A DNA stretch of 64,000 nucleotides from Drechmeria coniospora (lineage: Eukaryota; Ascomycota; Sordariomycetes; Hypocreales; Ophiocordycipitaceae): NCBI RefSeq assembly GCF_001625195.1, contig NC_054389.1:8304520-8368519 (forward strand), read 5' to 3'. A program made the position numbers and the translations under genes. The first letter of the stretch is position 1. Every line of letters begins with the position of its first letter. Under the pieces are notes generated by a model. The model was not told the origin of the DNA and searched no databases. It saw only the letters and a program-made list of their open reading frames with translations. Below, piece by piece: positions 1 through 10,936 of this stretch.

Positions 1-141
1 CAAGGCAGTGCCCTCTCTACGTGGCCTCGACGGTCAAGCTCATGTGATTGTCTAGAATGGCCCGAGACGTGAACACCGGCAGGTCCTTCGTTTCAACGAC
101 GCTCGACGGACAATGTGTCATGTCATGGCCGATCGAGCCGA

Positions 142-1607
142 TCAAGTATCCTTGGCCCATGGCGCTCTCGTCACCGAGGTTTGTGCTGCCGTCAATCCCG
201 TTCCCGAGGTCTCATCCCGGAGCGGTCTCGGCCTCGAGGTCACCGAGCCAGCAGCCGGACCTGGCGGAGCCCTGGAGTACGGGATCCCGGGACCGGGAGG
301 CGGCGGCATCTTGGTTGCTTGCGCCCACGGCGCAGATGTCCCGGACAAGGGATGCATCGGCCGTTTTGCCGTGGCTGCTTGCACCTGCGCAGGCTGATTG
401 GCCATGTGCACGCTCTGCGTCGGTTTCGCTGCGTCGGGATCCTCCTCCCAGGAGAAGAGCTCGCCGAAGCGAAAGTGCTGGACGACGGGGAATTTAGACA
501 GGACCTCGGCGTTGAACATCTTGATCATGCCCTTGTTGATCTTGCCCCATCCGTCGCGGATGCCGGAGATGTCGAAGAGAATGGGGGAGTGCTCCCAAAA
601 GGGGCCCTTCTTGACGTCGTTGATGAAGCCGATGGCGGAGAAGTACATGTTGGTGGCGCGCTGGACCTCGACGACATCCCCCTTCGTCACGTCGCTAGGC
701 TTCGGGGCGCCGGCGACGGAGCCCTCGAGAGGCATCGGCTCGGTGCCCGAGGAGCCGATCGGGCGCGTTAGTTGGGCAGAGCCGAATATGTAGGGGATGA
801 AGGAGTGGTCGTCGAGACCCCAGACGCCGTGGGAGCCGGCGGGCTCGAGGGTGTACGTGAGGATCAGTTTACGGACAACTTCAAGGTACCTGATGCCGTT
901 AGCATCCGACTTGCACCATCTGCGGTTTCGGCTCACGGCTGGATGACGTTGAGGACGATTTCACGCGCCATATCCTCGTCGTCATTCTCGCCCTGGAAAA
1001 AGGCCAGCTTCCACAGACAACCGAGGAAGGCGAGGAAGCTGAGCTCGTGGCCCGTCCCGTAGTCGAGTCGTTGGGCACTACCGAAGGCATCGATGAGATA
1101 GCTGCCGACCTCTTCCCTGGCCGCACCGGCGGCCAGGTCCAGCGTCTTGCCCAGCAACCCGCCGCTCAGGAGGCCATCGATCCTGTCTTCGACAAGAGCA
1201 TGCCACGTGCGAAAGCTCACGTTGCCGAATCTTCGAGGACCGGGGTCTGGGGGTGCCAGCTCGACGAGCTCGCTGATCTCGGAGAGTAGAGCCTGAAGGG
1301 CGAGGATGGGCGATGAGGAGGAAGGAGAGCCGGGGGTGAGAGGGAAGACACGAGCGGGCGCCGACGACGCACCGGGCTGCTGGCGCGGACATAGGGCGCG
1401 GTTGAGCTGCAAGACAAAAATGCCAATATCGCGGTAGGCGAGGCTTGTGAGGAATCGGGCGACGTCGTGGCCCTCGTTGATGCGCTTCGAGGGCTTCGTA
1501 AAGGTGAGAGGTGTATTCTGGTCGATGACCTTCAGGGTAGGCAGGACGACGGAATCGGATGGCGAGGCACTGGCAGAAGAGGTGGCTGTCGCAATGGCAG
1601 ACGTCAT
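142..1607 (-). CDS. rrd1: PP2A phosphatase activator, PTPA family (Rrd1-type peptidyl-prolyl isomerase)
   Basis: Two exons, 1607-937 and 889-142, joined across a 47-nt intron (GTGAGC donor, GCTAAC branch point, CATCAG acceptor), give 472 aa. PTPA proteins activate PP2A-type phosphatases and act as prolyl isomerases in cytosol and nucleus. Seen in the sequence: the family block LDYGTGHEL at residues 181-189, GVWGLDD at about 245-251, an [18 protein letters not shown] stretch and [11 protein letters not shown]. The N-terminal 50 residues are Ser/Ala-rich and variable. After the PTPA core there is a Pro/Ala-rich tail of about 100 residues ending in APWAKDT. I infer Rrd1 rather than Rrd2 from this long tail, since Rrd2 types usually end soon after the core. 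The gene is divergent from the next gene, with an 894-bp shared promoter region. The family call is firm; the paralogue assignment is less certain. Confidence 0.93.
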
Positions 1608-2501
1608 TTTACCCTGCGGTTAAGGGGCAAGTCAAAAGCCCAAATTGGAAATCTGCTTGTTTCGTCTCGACATCAACTGTGACGGTGAAGTGAGGCGTGT
1701 ATAGCAGTGCTGCGATGGTGTTGTTTGATATAGTTCATTGATACTTCCTATACTGCAAGTACAAAGCCAAACATTAGTCAGCAAAAGCGAGATATTTGAA
1801 AAAAGTGGCATGCCGATTAAGTTGGTTATTTAAACCAATAATCACATACCAAAGGTATAGTGGTTTCATAGGTGGCAATGGTTTATTTGTTCGGCCAAGT
1901 CTCTTGTCCGACTTTTGTCAACGTCGTGTGCAATCCAGATACCGAGTTATTACTACCAAATTGCTATGTGGCTGGTAGAATCTGGCGGCGGGCGAGGTTC
2001 CACGGCCTAGAAAGGCCCCGCACGAGTTCCACACCGCTTCCCAGAAGAGGACAGCGGAGAGCAAGTCCATATCTTATTACGAAGTAATACCTCGGAGTAC
2101 TTCGCACTTCACACAGGCACATGTAATGTACATGTATACAGTATGTACATGTTAGCATCAAAGTACGGAGTAAGTACTTACAGTATTGCTTAGGTAATGT
2201 ACGGAGTAGAAGTGTAGACAGAGTAATATTACTCCGTACAAGTAGGTAAAACAACCAGCACTTGCCCTCAAGGTCGTTGTCCCCGCACCGGTGCTGCGAT
2301 ATCATCGTTGCTGATACTCACGAAATTGGGGACTCGCGGTTGGTGAAAAATGGCAAGATCAACAGCCCACGACGTTCGATATCGGCCGAATCGACATTAA
2401 CCTCGATAGCCTATCCTGAAGCGGCCTTCTTTTCATCACAACCATTGCTCACTTGATTCGAGTATCCATCCATAACGAGGAGTTCCTGTACATTCGCCGG
2501 C
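1608..2501. other. Divergent intergenic region with GTAC-palindrome cluster
   Basis: This 894-bp spacer separates rrd1 (minus) from the 786-aa gene (plus) and must hold both promoters. Between about 2090 and 2245 it carries a dense cluster of tacggagta, tactccgta, tacatgta and agtactt motifs. No further coding sequence was supported. Confidence 0.6.
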
Positions 2502-4862
2502 ATGCCTCGCGCTGGCCTGCGATCGGCGGCAGCGAGTGAGCCACAGACAACCAATCGAAATCCGGCGTACAAACGCAATCCGACCCCAGAACGCCAAGAT
2601 TTCGACGGGAGAAGCAATGGGGGAAGCAATGGGAGAAGCAATGGGAGAAGCAATGGGAGAAGCAACGGGAGAAGCAACGGGAGAAGCAACGGGAGAAGCA
2701 ACAGGGATGGTCCTGGACGAACGAAGAGAATGCCACAGTCGCGGCATGGTGCACGCCGTATGCAAACTCGGGCGGCTACTCTTCTCAAAAGGGAGGCAGA
2801 AATGCAGTATTCGGGGAAGAAGCGGGCCGGAATAAGTGAGGAATCGCAGAACCCCCCGCCCAAACGACTTGGTCTTCGCAGCCAAGGTCGAGAGCAGCAA
2901 GACACCACGGCTGAGAACGGGGTATCAGACGAGGAGGATGACGGCGACGGGCTGTATTTCGACCCGACTCTTTTGGATGCCGTCAACGCAAAGGCCGGAT
3001 TTCACAGAGAGGAGTCGTTCTCAGAGAAGTCGCAGGGTATTGATGAGCAGGCGACCGAGCAGCAGCTCGAAATCTTTGCCTTGGATTCGTACGAGTACGA
3101 GCCCGACGACAGGCAGGAGCGGCTGGAATCCGAGTCAGCTTTGACGTCCCCCCCAAAACACGTTCGGGTCGAGGCGAGGTCGCCGGGCGATGGCACTGTC
3201 GATGGACCAGCACGCAAGTTGCGTCGTGGACGGGCCGCAAGGGTGAATCCAGAGACGAAGACGGCAAATGCAGCGATGGAGAAGGGTACAGCGCTTCGGG
3301 GGGCGGCAGATGACGATAATGTTGATATCGATTCGGGGCATGACGACGGCCCGCACGCACGGCACAGCAACGATGGGCTCTGCCGTGAAGGATATGCAGA
3401 CGAAGGAATGATATACAGCAACAACGCCGATGATGCGATACCCGATTCAGAGGATGATGGCCATGTTGACGTTGGGCTGCGCGATGCAGATCAAGCCGAG
3501 GACCGAATTTGGGACGACTTGCACATCATGATACTCGATTCGGATGTCGAAAAGGGCGGAAAAATAATACCCGGTGAAGATGGACGAAATGAACCCCTCC
3601 ATTTCGTTCACATCCAATCCGAGCCGCTTCCCTCGATGCTCCTGCTCATGGGCCTGCGTGGTTGGACGGCAGAGTCGAAGGGATATGCCGACAAGCTACT
3701 TCGCCGTCCTTTGGAGAGCAACGACGAGTGGTGGATGCGCAATGAAGAGTTCCTAGAGAATCGGATGTGCGAGACGCTGTACCGCAGAGTCCAGCATATT
3801 GCCAGTTTCTATCAGCGTGTGCCAAGGGCGCCGGAATTCGAAGCGCAGGCCGAGCATATCCGGCTCGGCCATGATGATATTCAGGACGCCGTCCTCGACG
3901 GCTGCAAGTTGGTGAAATATTTGGCAGCCTATGATGGAGATTCCAGCGGCAGCATGGCTTCGGATTGGAGCCAAACGATGACGAGGAGCCTTTATCGAAG
4001 AATCATTCCCATCCTAGTCTTGTGCATGAGGGAAGTGTTTTTGGCGGGAACGACATCCGCATCGGACGACGACGGGCCGTTGCCGGTTACGGGGGCCTTT
4101 ACGATGTTCACGCTACAACCCCTGCTGCTCCTGTCAGGCTGGATCGGCATCCTCTACGAGGCGATGACCCGCTCGCTCGCGCAGAAGCCGTCGTCGCCGA
4201 CGACGACGGCCGACGAGAAGGAACAGAGGTCGTTGGCGAAGGAGGATGACAACCGCAAGCTGCTGCGGAGGAGACGAGACACGTTCCACGAGACGTTGGA
4301 AGAGGCAAGAACGAGACTGGGGGGTCGGACCGGTGCCTCAAGACAAGCGGACGAAGAGGTGGCGGGCATCCGCCACAGGCAGGAAGCGCAAGCGAGGAGT
4401 GCGCAGGACGAACTCGGAAAGACGAGGACGAGGTTGCAGATGGAGCGGGAAGAGCTGATCAGGACAGAGCGGATGGTGCTGAAGGCGGAGAAGGAGAGGG
4501 CGCGCAAGGCTCACGAGAAACGAGAGGCGCAGTTGCAACGGTTTATGGCGTCAGCGCGGAGAATACTCGACGGCCGAATGAAGAATGGGCCTTGGGAGCG
4601 CCAAAGCCAGGAGGAGAGGTATCTGGCGAAGCACGGATGGCACCTGTGGGAAGACGAGAGGTTACTTGACAAGCTGAAGGACAGCAAGTCACCTCCGATT
4701 CACGCGCTATCGCATCAAGATCTCGAAGCGGTGATGCCGCAGCGGTCTCTCGAGGAGATTGCCAAGCGCGTGTCGTACCTGAGGAACAAGATGCGGCTCC
4801 TTTACGAAGTGCAGAAGCAGGAGCCGCCATGGTGGTGCTCTCACGGGTCGGATCAGGATTGA
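2502..4862 (+). CDS. Myb/SANT-like coiled-coil protein with NGRS repeat, function unknown
   Basis: A single exon of 786 aa. I do not recognise a named family. Residues about 30-68 are a Gly-Arg-Ser-Asn repeat encoded by a 12-bp tandem repeat. Residues 70-340 are charged and low in complexity, with basic clusters (KKRAG, KLRRGRAAR) suited to nuclear entry. Residues 360-560 look folded, with conserved-looking WW and leucine-rich segments and a hydrophobic stretch near 525-560. Residues about 590-690 are a Glu/Arg-rich coiled coil. The C-terminus (about 710-770) has WHLWEDERLLDKL followed by RSLEEIAKRVSYLR, the pattern of a three-helix Myb/SANT-like domain. I infer a nuclear chromatin- or DNA-associated protein. 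The start is the first ATG of the frame. The gene shares its upstream region with rrd1. The existence of the gene is well supported; its role is not. Confidence 0.8.
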   Translation: MPRAGLRSAAASEPQTTNRNPAYKRNPTPERQDFDGRSNGGSNGRSNGRSNGRSNGRSNGRSNGRSNRDGPGRTKRMPQSRHGARRMQTRAATLLKREAEMQYSGKKRAGISEESQNPPPKRLGLRSQGREQQDTTAENGVSDEEDDGDGLYFDPTLLDAVNAKAGFHREESFSEKSQGIDEQATEQQLEIFALDSYEYEPDDRQERLESESALTSPPKHVRVEARSPGDGTVDGPARKLRRGRAARVNPETKTANAAMEKGTALRGAADDDNVDIDSGHDDGPHARHSNDGLCREGYADEGMIYSNNADDAIPDSEDDGHVDVGLRDADQAEDRIWDDLHIMILDSDVEKGGKIIPGEDGRNEPLHFVHIQSEPLPSMLLLMGLRGWTAESKGYADKLLRRPLESNDEWWMRNEEFLENRMCETLYRRVQHIASFYQRVPRAPEFEAQAEHIRLGHDDIQDAVLDGCKLVKYLAAYDGDSSGSMASDWSQTMTRSLYRRIIPILVLCMREVFLAGTTSASDDDGPLPVTGAFTMFTLQPLLLLSGWIGILYEAMTRSLAQKPSSPTTTADEKEQRSLAKEDDNRKLLRRRRDTFHETLEEARTRLGGRTGASRQADEEVAGIRHRQEAQARSAQDELGKTRTRLQMEREELIRTERMVLKAEKERARKAHEKREAQLQRFMASARRILDGRMKNGPWERQSQEERYLAKHGWHLWEDERLLDKLKDSKSPPIHALSHQDLEAVMPQRSLEEIAKRVSYLRNKMRLLYEVQKQEPPWWCSHGSDQD
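2607..2704 (+). repeat. 12-bp coding minisatellite (AGCAAYGGGAGA)n
   Basis: About eight copies of a 12-bp unit, AGCAATGGGAGA and its variant AGCAACGGGAGA, lie in tandem inside the 786-aa gene. The unit length is a multiple of three, so copy-number change adds or removes Gly-Arg-Ser-Asn blocks without shifting the frame. The 5' copies carry AAT and the 3' copies AAC, so the array has a visible internal polarity. Confidence 0.95.
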
Positions 4863-5032
4863 CGGATGCCTTTTTACTTGGCCGGCCTTGACCATTGATT
4901 GGTTGATTGAATCATAGACAGACAGATACCCCCCAAGTCGGATGGCACTCGTTGCTGTCATCCGCCGAGAGTTGCAGGATTGCAGCAAGGTTTATATTTC
5001 GGATTTATTTTTGGGGTACTCGTATATGTGAT

Positions 5033-5100
5033 GCACACACACGCACACACACGCGCGCGCACACACGCGCGCACACGCGCACACGCACACATACGTGTAC
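5033..5100. repeat. Alternating (CA)n/(CG)n purine-pyrimidine tract
   Basis: About 65 bp of almost uninterrupted alternating CA and CG dinucleotides, ending in CATACGTGTACATGTACAT. Long alternating purine-pyrimidine runs can adopt left-handed Z-DNA; that is established for such sequences in general and is inference here. It lies about 170 bp after the stop codon of the 786-aa gene. Confidence 0.9.
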
Positions 5101-7252
5101 ATGTACATTTTGGCACCAAAAAATGGCAAAGAAATGTGCAACTATGATTCTCGCGAATGGTGAGGCACCCGTCCGTGGCCTGGGAAGGGTTGTTTGCCAG
5201 TGTCGTAGATTCTTGCGCAGCTACTCTGTACCGTCGAGCATCCCGCCTGATTACACCTACAATTGCCGCTACAATTGCCGACGTGGTATTATTAGTGGCA
5301 GGTAATTACAGTACTCCGTACATACTAGGTACTAAGACAAGTACTGTACAGTACAGTGAGTGCTTGTACTGTAATACTCCGTACGGAGCATTTGGAGCCA
5401 GTTTCCTGGGCCCGACCACCTCCCGACCACCAGCCGACGTCTGCCCCACCTGGTTGTGGCCCAACGGCCCACCTGCGGCACCGCCACGCCACGTCGCCGC
5501 CTGAAGACGGACGCCAGCAGCGGCAATCGTCAAAGAAGGCGGCGCGTGGGGCTAGCGGAGCTACGCGTCTGGTTTGGATTTCCTTGATGCTAGCGAACTC
5601 ATCCGCTCGCTTGCCGAGCTGATGTCAGAACTCGGAACTTGCAGCAATAGATGCATTAGTATCACGCATGCGCGGTGTATACATCGGTAAGGTGACTGGC
5701 AAGGAGAAGGCACGGAGCACAAAAGATATGGAATCCATTCGTACCTGGATGGGATAAATTGATAGTGATTCATTGGTGGCTACCTCGGATGCGTGTAAGT
5801 TCGAATGTCTGAAGGATAAGGTTTTTCTGGCAGTCAGTACCCAGTACTTGTATTGCTTTGTAAGTAAGTGACACAAGCACATGCATGGAGTACGGAGGAC
5901 TATGGATATTGCATGTGCAGGTACGGAGTACTGTTCGGCGTACGGAGTGCTCCCTGTGGTATTATTGTGCAGTACTCCGTACTCCGTACTGCAACTGATT
6001 CACCTGCAAGTACTATCATTTCATTCAACCAGATGCTGTATTCCCTTGTTACTGCTAGTACTTACATGTAGGTTAGTGCTAGGTACTGGTACAAGTACGT
6101 GCTTGCTGCCGTCACTATTTGTCCAGTACTCCGCAGCAATAGCACGGATTCACATTTTCGGCGAGGGTAAGCCCTCATCGCCAGTACCGGCACATATATT
6201 AGTACCGAGTGCTCCTTGTGCACATATTCTTACTTGCATACATGAATACTTGTACGTGTTCCTTGTTCTCTCTGCCCTGTAACGAACGACCTACCTATAC
6301 AAGTAAATCCGTAGTTGATAGGTCCAAGCAAGAGCACGTGGTCGCATGTGGGAGCACAGGCACAGTACACTGTACTGTACTGTAAGTAAGTACCTCTTAC
6401 TTGTGCGGTGTGCTGTGCTGTGGGTGGCTAGTTGTCGGTTCGTGGGTCCATCCCAAAGCTTAGGTAGTACCAGCAAGAGCTGGGGACAGCTGGCTTGTCG
6501 GTACCCAAGGCGCTAGAACGAATGGTTGGGCACTAGTAGTGAGCAGCAGCCGGCTCTCACTCACCCAGTACCAAGGTGGTAGAGCACAGTACAAGTTGGT
6601 CAACTGCGAGTGCAATTGGATTCGGAATGCGACAAAAGACGTCGCCGGGTCGCTAGGAAATGGGCGAGGTGCACTCCTAAATCGATTTTTGGAATTACTG
6701 CACTCTAGTAGCGCTCGTAGGTCGCGTCGCTGATGCCATCTAATGTCGTCGACGGGGCGGGGGAAGAGAAGAAGTGATACAGACTGGCTGCATGAACGCA
6801 GTGCGGCCCCTCCTTGACTGAGCCCCCACCCCCCCATGCGGCCAGCCTGCTGCCAGCCTGCTGCCAGCCTGCTGGAGCTGCCCAGAGCCACTCCGGCCAC
6901 TAGTACAAGCATCCAGTAAGTATACGTGTACTACGGCGTGGTGGGAACGGGTATTAATACTACGAGTACGGAGTACGTACCGAGTACCTCCAACGCAAAT
7001 ATCCAAGACTGCCTCGCCGATGAAGTGACTTGGCCCCTGGGAACAATCTCTGCCTCCTAAACCTCTACCGAATTCACGCCCGCCCCCGTCCTCCCTTCCC
7101 TGCGCTGGCCTGAACTGTGCCCGTCGCCATCGAGCTTCCGTTGCTGGGCACGCATCATCGCCTGTTTCGTCTTGTTCCCCGGCCGCCATCGCCCGCGTTC
7201 TCCTTCGTGGACGCGCCCGAATTTCGTGTGCCGCTTCGTTCCACCATTGCAG

Positions 7253-7421
7253 GTACGTTGACTTGGGACGCTCTCGTCTGCGGCGCGACACCTTTCCGTC
7301 GTTCTACCCTGGCCTGCCATCGTCGGCCTCGAGCCGTCGCTGGGACGGCTGGCGGTCGTTGGGGGTCTCTCGAGCAAGTCTTGGCCGCAGGATTGCTAAC
7401 GTCGACTCTGGTCCTTAGCAG
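7253..7421 (+). other. Probable 5'-UTR intron of the coiled-coil gene
   Basis: A consensus donor GCAG|GTACGT at 7253 is paired with a branch point GATTGCTAAC at 7391-7400 and an acceptor TTAGCAG ending at 7421, only 20 nt before the ATG at 7442. The three signals have ideal spacing. The intron lies wholly in the leader and does not alter the protein. Confidence 0.7.
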
Positions 7422-7441
7422 TAGATACCCGGATTCGAACC

Positions 7442-10400
7442 ATGTCGGACAAGGAAAACGTCGTCCGCATGGCCTCGCAGAAGGAGGCTGCCCCTCCCAC
7501 GGCCGAGCCCTCGACGGCCACGGGATCCAGCCCGGCCGCCACCGATTCTCCTTCCAAGGCCAATGGTGAGACCAAGACGCCCGCCGCAGCGAAGCGCGTC
7601 AGCACGACGGCAGCTTCGACGAGCCGTCGCCCCGGCACCGCCTCGTCCACCGGTTCCAAGACGGGCACTGCCTCCGTTGGGGCCTCCACCGGCACCGCCG
7701 CTCGCACGGCCAGCACGCTGAACAAACCTCCGACGCGGCCGCCCGTGACGGCGACGACCCGTCGGTCGACGGCCGCACCCGCCTCTTCGTCGACCCACCG
7801 CAGTCGGCCGAGCGTCGGTGCCAGCGGGGACGAGAAGAAGCCGTCGTTGACCTCGTCCGTGGCACGGAGGACGAGCTCCATCGTGAGCAGTCCCGCCAAG
7901 GTTGCCGAGAAGAAGACGACGACGACGCCGGCCGCCGCAGCCGCTCGACGACCGGCGGCACCCTCCAGCGCACCGGCCGCGAGCTCGAGGACATCCGCGC
8001 TCGCCTCCTCCAGCACCCCCGCCGCGAGCTCGAGGACGTCTACGCTCGCCTCCAGGACCAGCACCGCGGCCGCGGGGTCGTCGGCGACGAGGCCCAGCAC
8101 GGCTTCGCGCTCGACCGTCACCGCCGGCACCGCCGGCACCGCCGACGCTCGCAAACGCCTCTCCGTCGCCTCGGCAACCCCCGCCACGACTTCCACCCGT
8201 GCCGCCACCCGCCCGGCAGCCCGCCCCGACTCGGCCGCCTCGAAGGAACTCGACGGGCTCAAGTCCAAGCTTGCCGAGGGCAACGCCGAAATCGAGTCTC
8301 TCAAGGCCCAGATCAAGACGTCGGAGGAGACGGTCGCTCGACTGCGCGAACAGGTCACCGATCCTCCGGCTCAAGAGTCCGCCGCCCAAGATGAAGCGGC
8401 CATGGCCAACCTCAAGGCGGAGCACGAGTCCGCCGTCGCAAGCCTGGAGGCCCGTCTCGACGACGTCAACGCCAAGTTGAACGCCGGCGAGACCGAGGTC
8501 GTCGCCCTCAAGGCCGCGCTCGCCGACGCTCAGCACTCCAAGTCCGCTCTCGAAGGGGAACTTGCGGGCCTCAGAAAGTCTCTGGAAGCCATCGAGGCGG
8601 AGGGCGAGGAGAAGGGCAAGGCAAGCGACAGCGCGCTGCGGAAGGCTGTCGACGAGCACGCCCTCCAGATGGAGGAGCTGCAGACGTCCCTTGCCGGTCA
8701 GCACAGGGCCGCCATGGAGGAAGTCGAGGCAAGACACAAGTCGGAGCTCGAGAAAGGCTCGGCCGACGTCTCCTCCCACAAATCGGCTCTCGCCGAGCTC
8801 CAGGCCGGCCACGAGTTGGAAATGTCTGACCTGAGAAAGAAGATGGAACAGATGTCCTCCGAGCACGAGGCCTTGGAGTCGACCAGCATCGAAAAGTCCC
8901 GCTCCGAGCACGAGGCGCACAGCGCCAAGGTCGCCGGGCTCGAGAGCGACATTGCCGAGCTCAAGGCCGCACTCGACCTGTCCCGCGAGGCGGCCGAAAA
9001 GATGCAGTCCCTCGACGGCAAGCTGGCCGAGATGCAGAGCCAGCTGGACGCCAAGGAGTCTTCCCTCGTCGCCGCACGGGAGGAGCTCGCTTCCGTCAAG
9101 GCCGGATCGAGCGAGGCCGAGAAGGCAGCGGCGGAAAAGGACAAGGAGATCTCGAAACTGAAGGCGATGCACGACGAGCGCATGAAGAACCTCTCGCAGG
9201 ACTACGAAAACGAGATCGAGAGCCTGCGCGGCGACGCCTTCTTCAAACGCAAGTTCGAGGTGCTCGAGGCGCAGCACGACGAGCTGCGAGCCGCCTCGGA
9301 GCTCGGGGCCGAGAACCACGCCAAGGCCCTTGCCGCCGCCAAGGACGAGCACGCGGCCGCGCTGGCCGCGCTGGAGCACAAGGAGGCGGAGCACGGACGG
9401 TCGATGGACGCGCTGCGGGCGAGCCACGCCGAGGAGCTCACGTCGGCCAGGTCGGGCGCCTCCCTCGACAAGGACGCTCACGCCAGCCAACTCGAAGGCC
9501 TGAAGTCGGCCCACGCCGAGGAGCTCGAAAGACTCAAGAAGAAGAGCGAGACGACTCTCGGCGAACAGCTCGATTCGCTCATGGCTTCCCACGCCGACGT
9601 GCTCGACGGCTTGAGGAAGGAGCATGCCGACGCGCTCGACGGCTTGACAAAGGAACACGCCGACGAGAAGGAGGCGCTTCTCGCGGCCCACCGGTCGAAG
9701 CTGGCTTCCGTCCAGGACGCCGGCGAGAGCACGCACGCCACCGAGATGGCGACGGTCAAGGCCGACCTTGACGCCGCCCGGCATGAGTTGGCGAGCGCGC
9801 GGGAGGAGAGCCGGAGGGCGGTCGAGGCCGTCACGCAGGAGCTCGAGGAGAAGCACATCGGCGAGGTCGAGAAGCTCGTGGCGATGAACACGGAGGTCAT
9901 GGAGAAGATGAAGGTGGACGGCATCCAGGCCCGAAAGGAGCTCGAGGAGCTGACGGCGGCGCACTCCAAGTCCCTCGACGACGCCATCAACGAGTACAAG
10001 CACAACAGCTCGAGCCTCCAGGACAAGCTCGCGCAGCAGGCCGAGGCCAACGCGGCCCTCGACAAGGCCCTCTCCGACGCCCAGCTGGCCCTCGCCAAGG
10101 CCGAGGCCGAGGTCGACGAGATGGGCCAGCGGCTCGCGCACGAGAAGATGGAGCGCATGACGGCCCTCGCCGACTTTGACGCGGCGAAGAGCACCAAGCC
10201 GGACAGCTCGGAGGCGGATGCCCTGCGGGCCGAGCTCGCGTCCCTCAAGAAGGCGCAGGAGACGAAGGCGGACGGGCTGTCGGCGGCGCAGGAGACGATA
10301 GACAGCATGAAGAAGGATCTCGAGCTGGCGCAGACGAAGCTCGAGGCGCACAAGGCCGAGGCCGAAGCGCAGAGGAATACGGCGCAGGCCGACTACGAGG

Positions 10401-10936
10401 ACCTCAACGACAGCATGACGGTGCTGGTCGAGGAGGCCGACGGCAAGGTCAAGGAGCTCGAGGCGAAGCTGAAGACGACGCAGGCGAAGGCGGCCGACGC
10501 GGCGAAGAGGCTGGACGAGCTCGAGGCCCAGCTCAAGGTCAAGGACGCCGAGCTGGCCGAGGCAAAGGTATGAGGCGACCGATGAGGCGACGACGCGACG
10601 AGCAGCCCGTCTGCGTTCGGACTTGCGCTGACCTTGACGCGCTCAGGCCAGGGCGACTCCCCTCAAGTCTCCGGGGCTCGCGAGCAGCAGGTTCGCCGAT
10701 GCCGACGCTGCCGGCGCGACGGCGGCGAAGAACGGCGCGACGGAAGGTGAGGATGACGATGCCGACTACACCTCGGAGGCATTGGCTTCGGTGCGAGAGC
10801 CCCTTGCTTGAGTGCCGTGCCGTTGGGCCAGGTTGCGAAGCGGTGCTGACAGTAGACGCAGCTCACCCAGGCGCGCCTCACGGCCAAGCAGATTGACGCG
10901 CTCGATCGCGAGATGAGGGATCGTAACCTGCAGTGA
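7442..10936 (+). CDS. Large coiled-coil protein with Ser/Thr/Ala-rich head
   Basis: Three exons, 7442-10567, 10647-10790 and 10862-10936, give 1,114 aa. The introns are GTATGA...CTCAG (79 nt) and GTGCGA...CGCAG (71 nt). Residues 1-265 are low in complexity, rich in Ser, Thr, Ala and Arg, and probably disordered. Residues about 267-1060 are an almost unbroken coiled coil of Glu/Lys/Ala/Leu heptads. The C-terminal part has an acidic EGEDDDADYTSEA patch and a final short helix ending DREMRDRNLQ. Proteins of this build in related fungi are usually annotated only as M-protein-repeat-like or coiled-coil proteins. I infer a structural or tethering role, such as cytoskeleton, cell cortex or septum, but no catalytic domain is visible. 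A 978-codon open frame lies antisense to the coiled coil; I treat it as a by-product of the GC-rich codon usage. Confidence 0.85.

Larger units (their letters stand above)
4863..7441. other. Intergenic region: CA/CG tract, GTAC-palindrome field, leader of next gene
   Basis: This 2.6-kb spacer has no supported coding sequence. It opens with an alternating purine-pyrimidine tract (5033-5100). A dense field of GTAC-centred palindromes follows at 5310-6560, with a smaller group near 6930-6985. A triplicated CTGCTGCCAGC unit lies at 6841-6875. The last 400 bp are pyrimidine-rich and look like the promoter and 5' leader of the coiled-coil gene at 7442, including a probable leader intron. Confidence 0.6.

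Noticed and set aside
7425..7440. tRNA T-loop-like sequence GGATTCGAACC just before the coiled-coil gene start
   Set aside because: No A box, anticodon arm or acceptor stem; it lies in the leader between the intron acceptor and the ATG.
7415..10351. 978-codon open frame antisense to the coiled-coil gene
   Set aside because: It mirrors the sense gene exactly, has a monotonous Leu/Arg/Gly/Val composition, and is explained by GC-rich third positions in a repetitive heptad-coding gene. The sense strand has consensus introns and a proper start.
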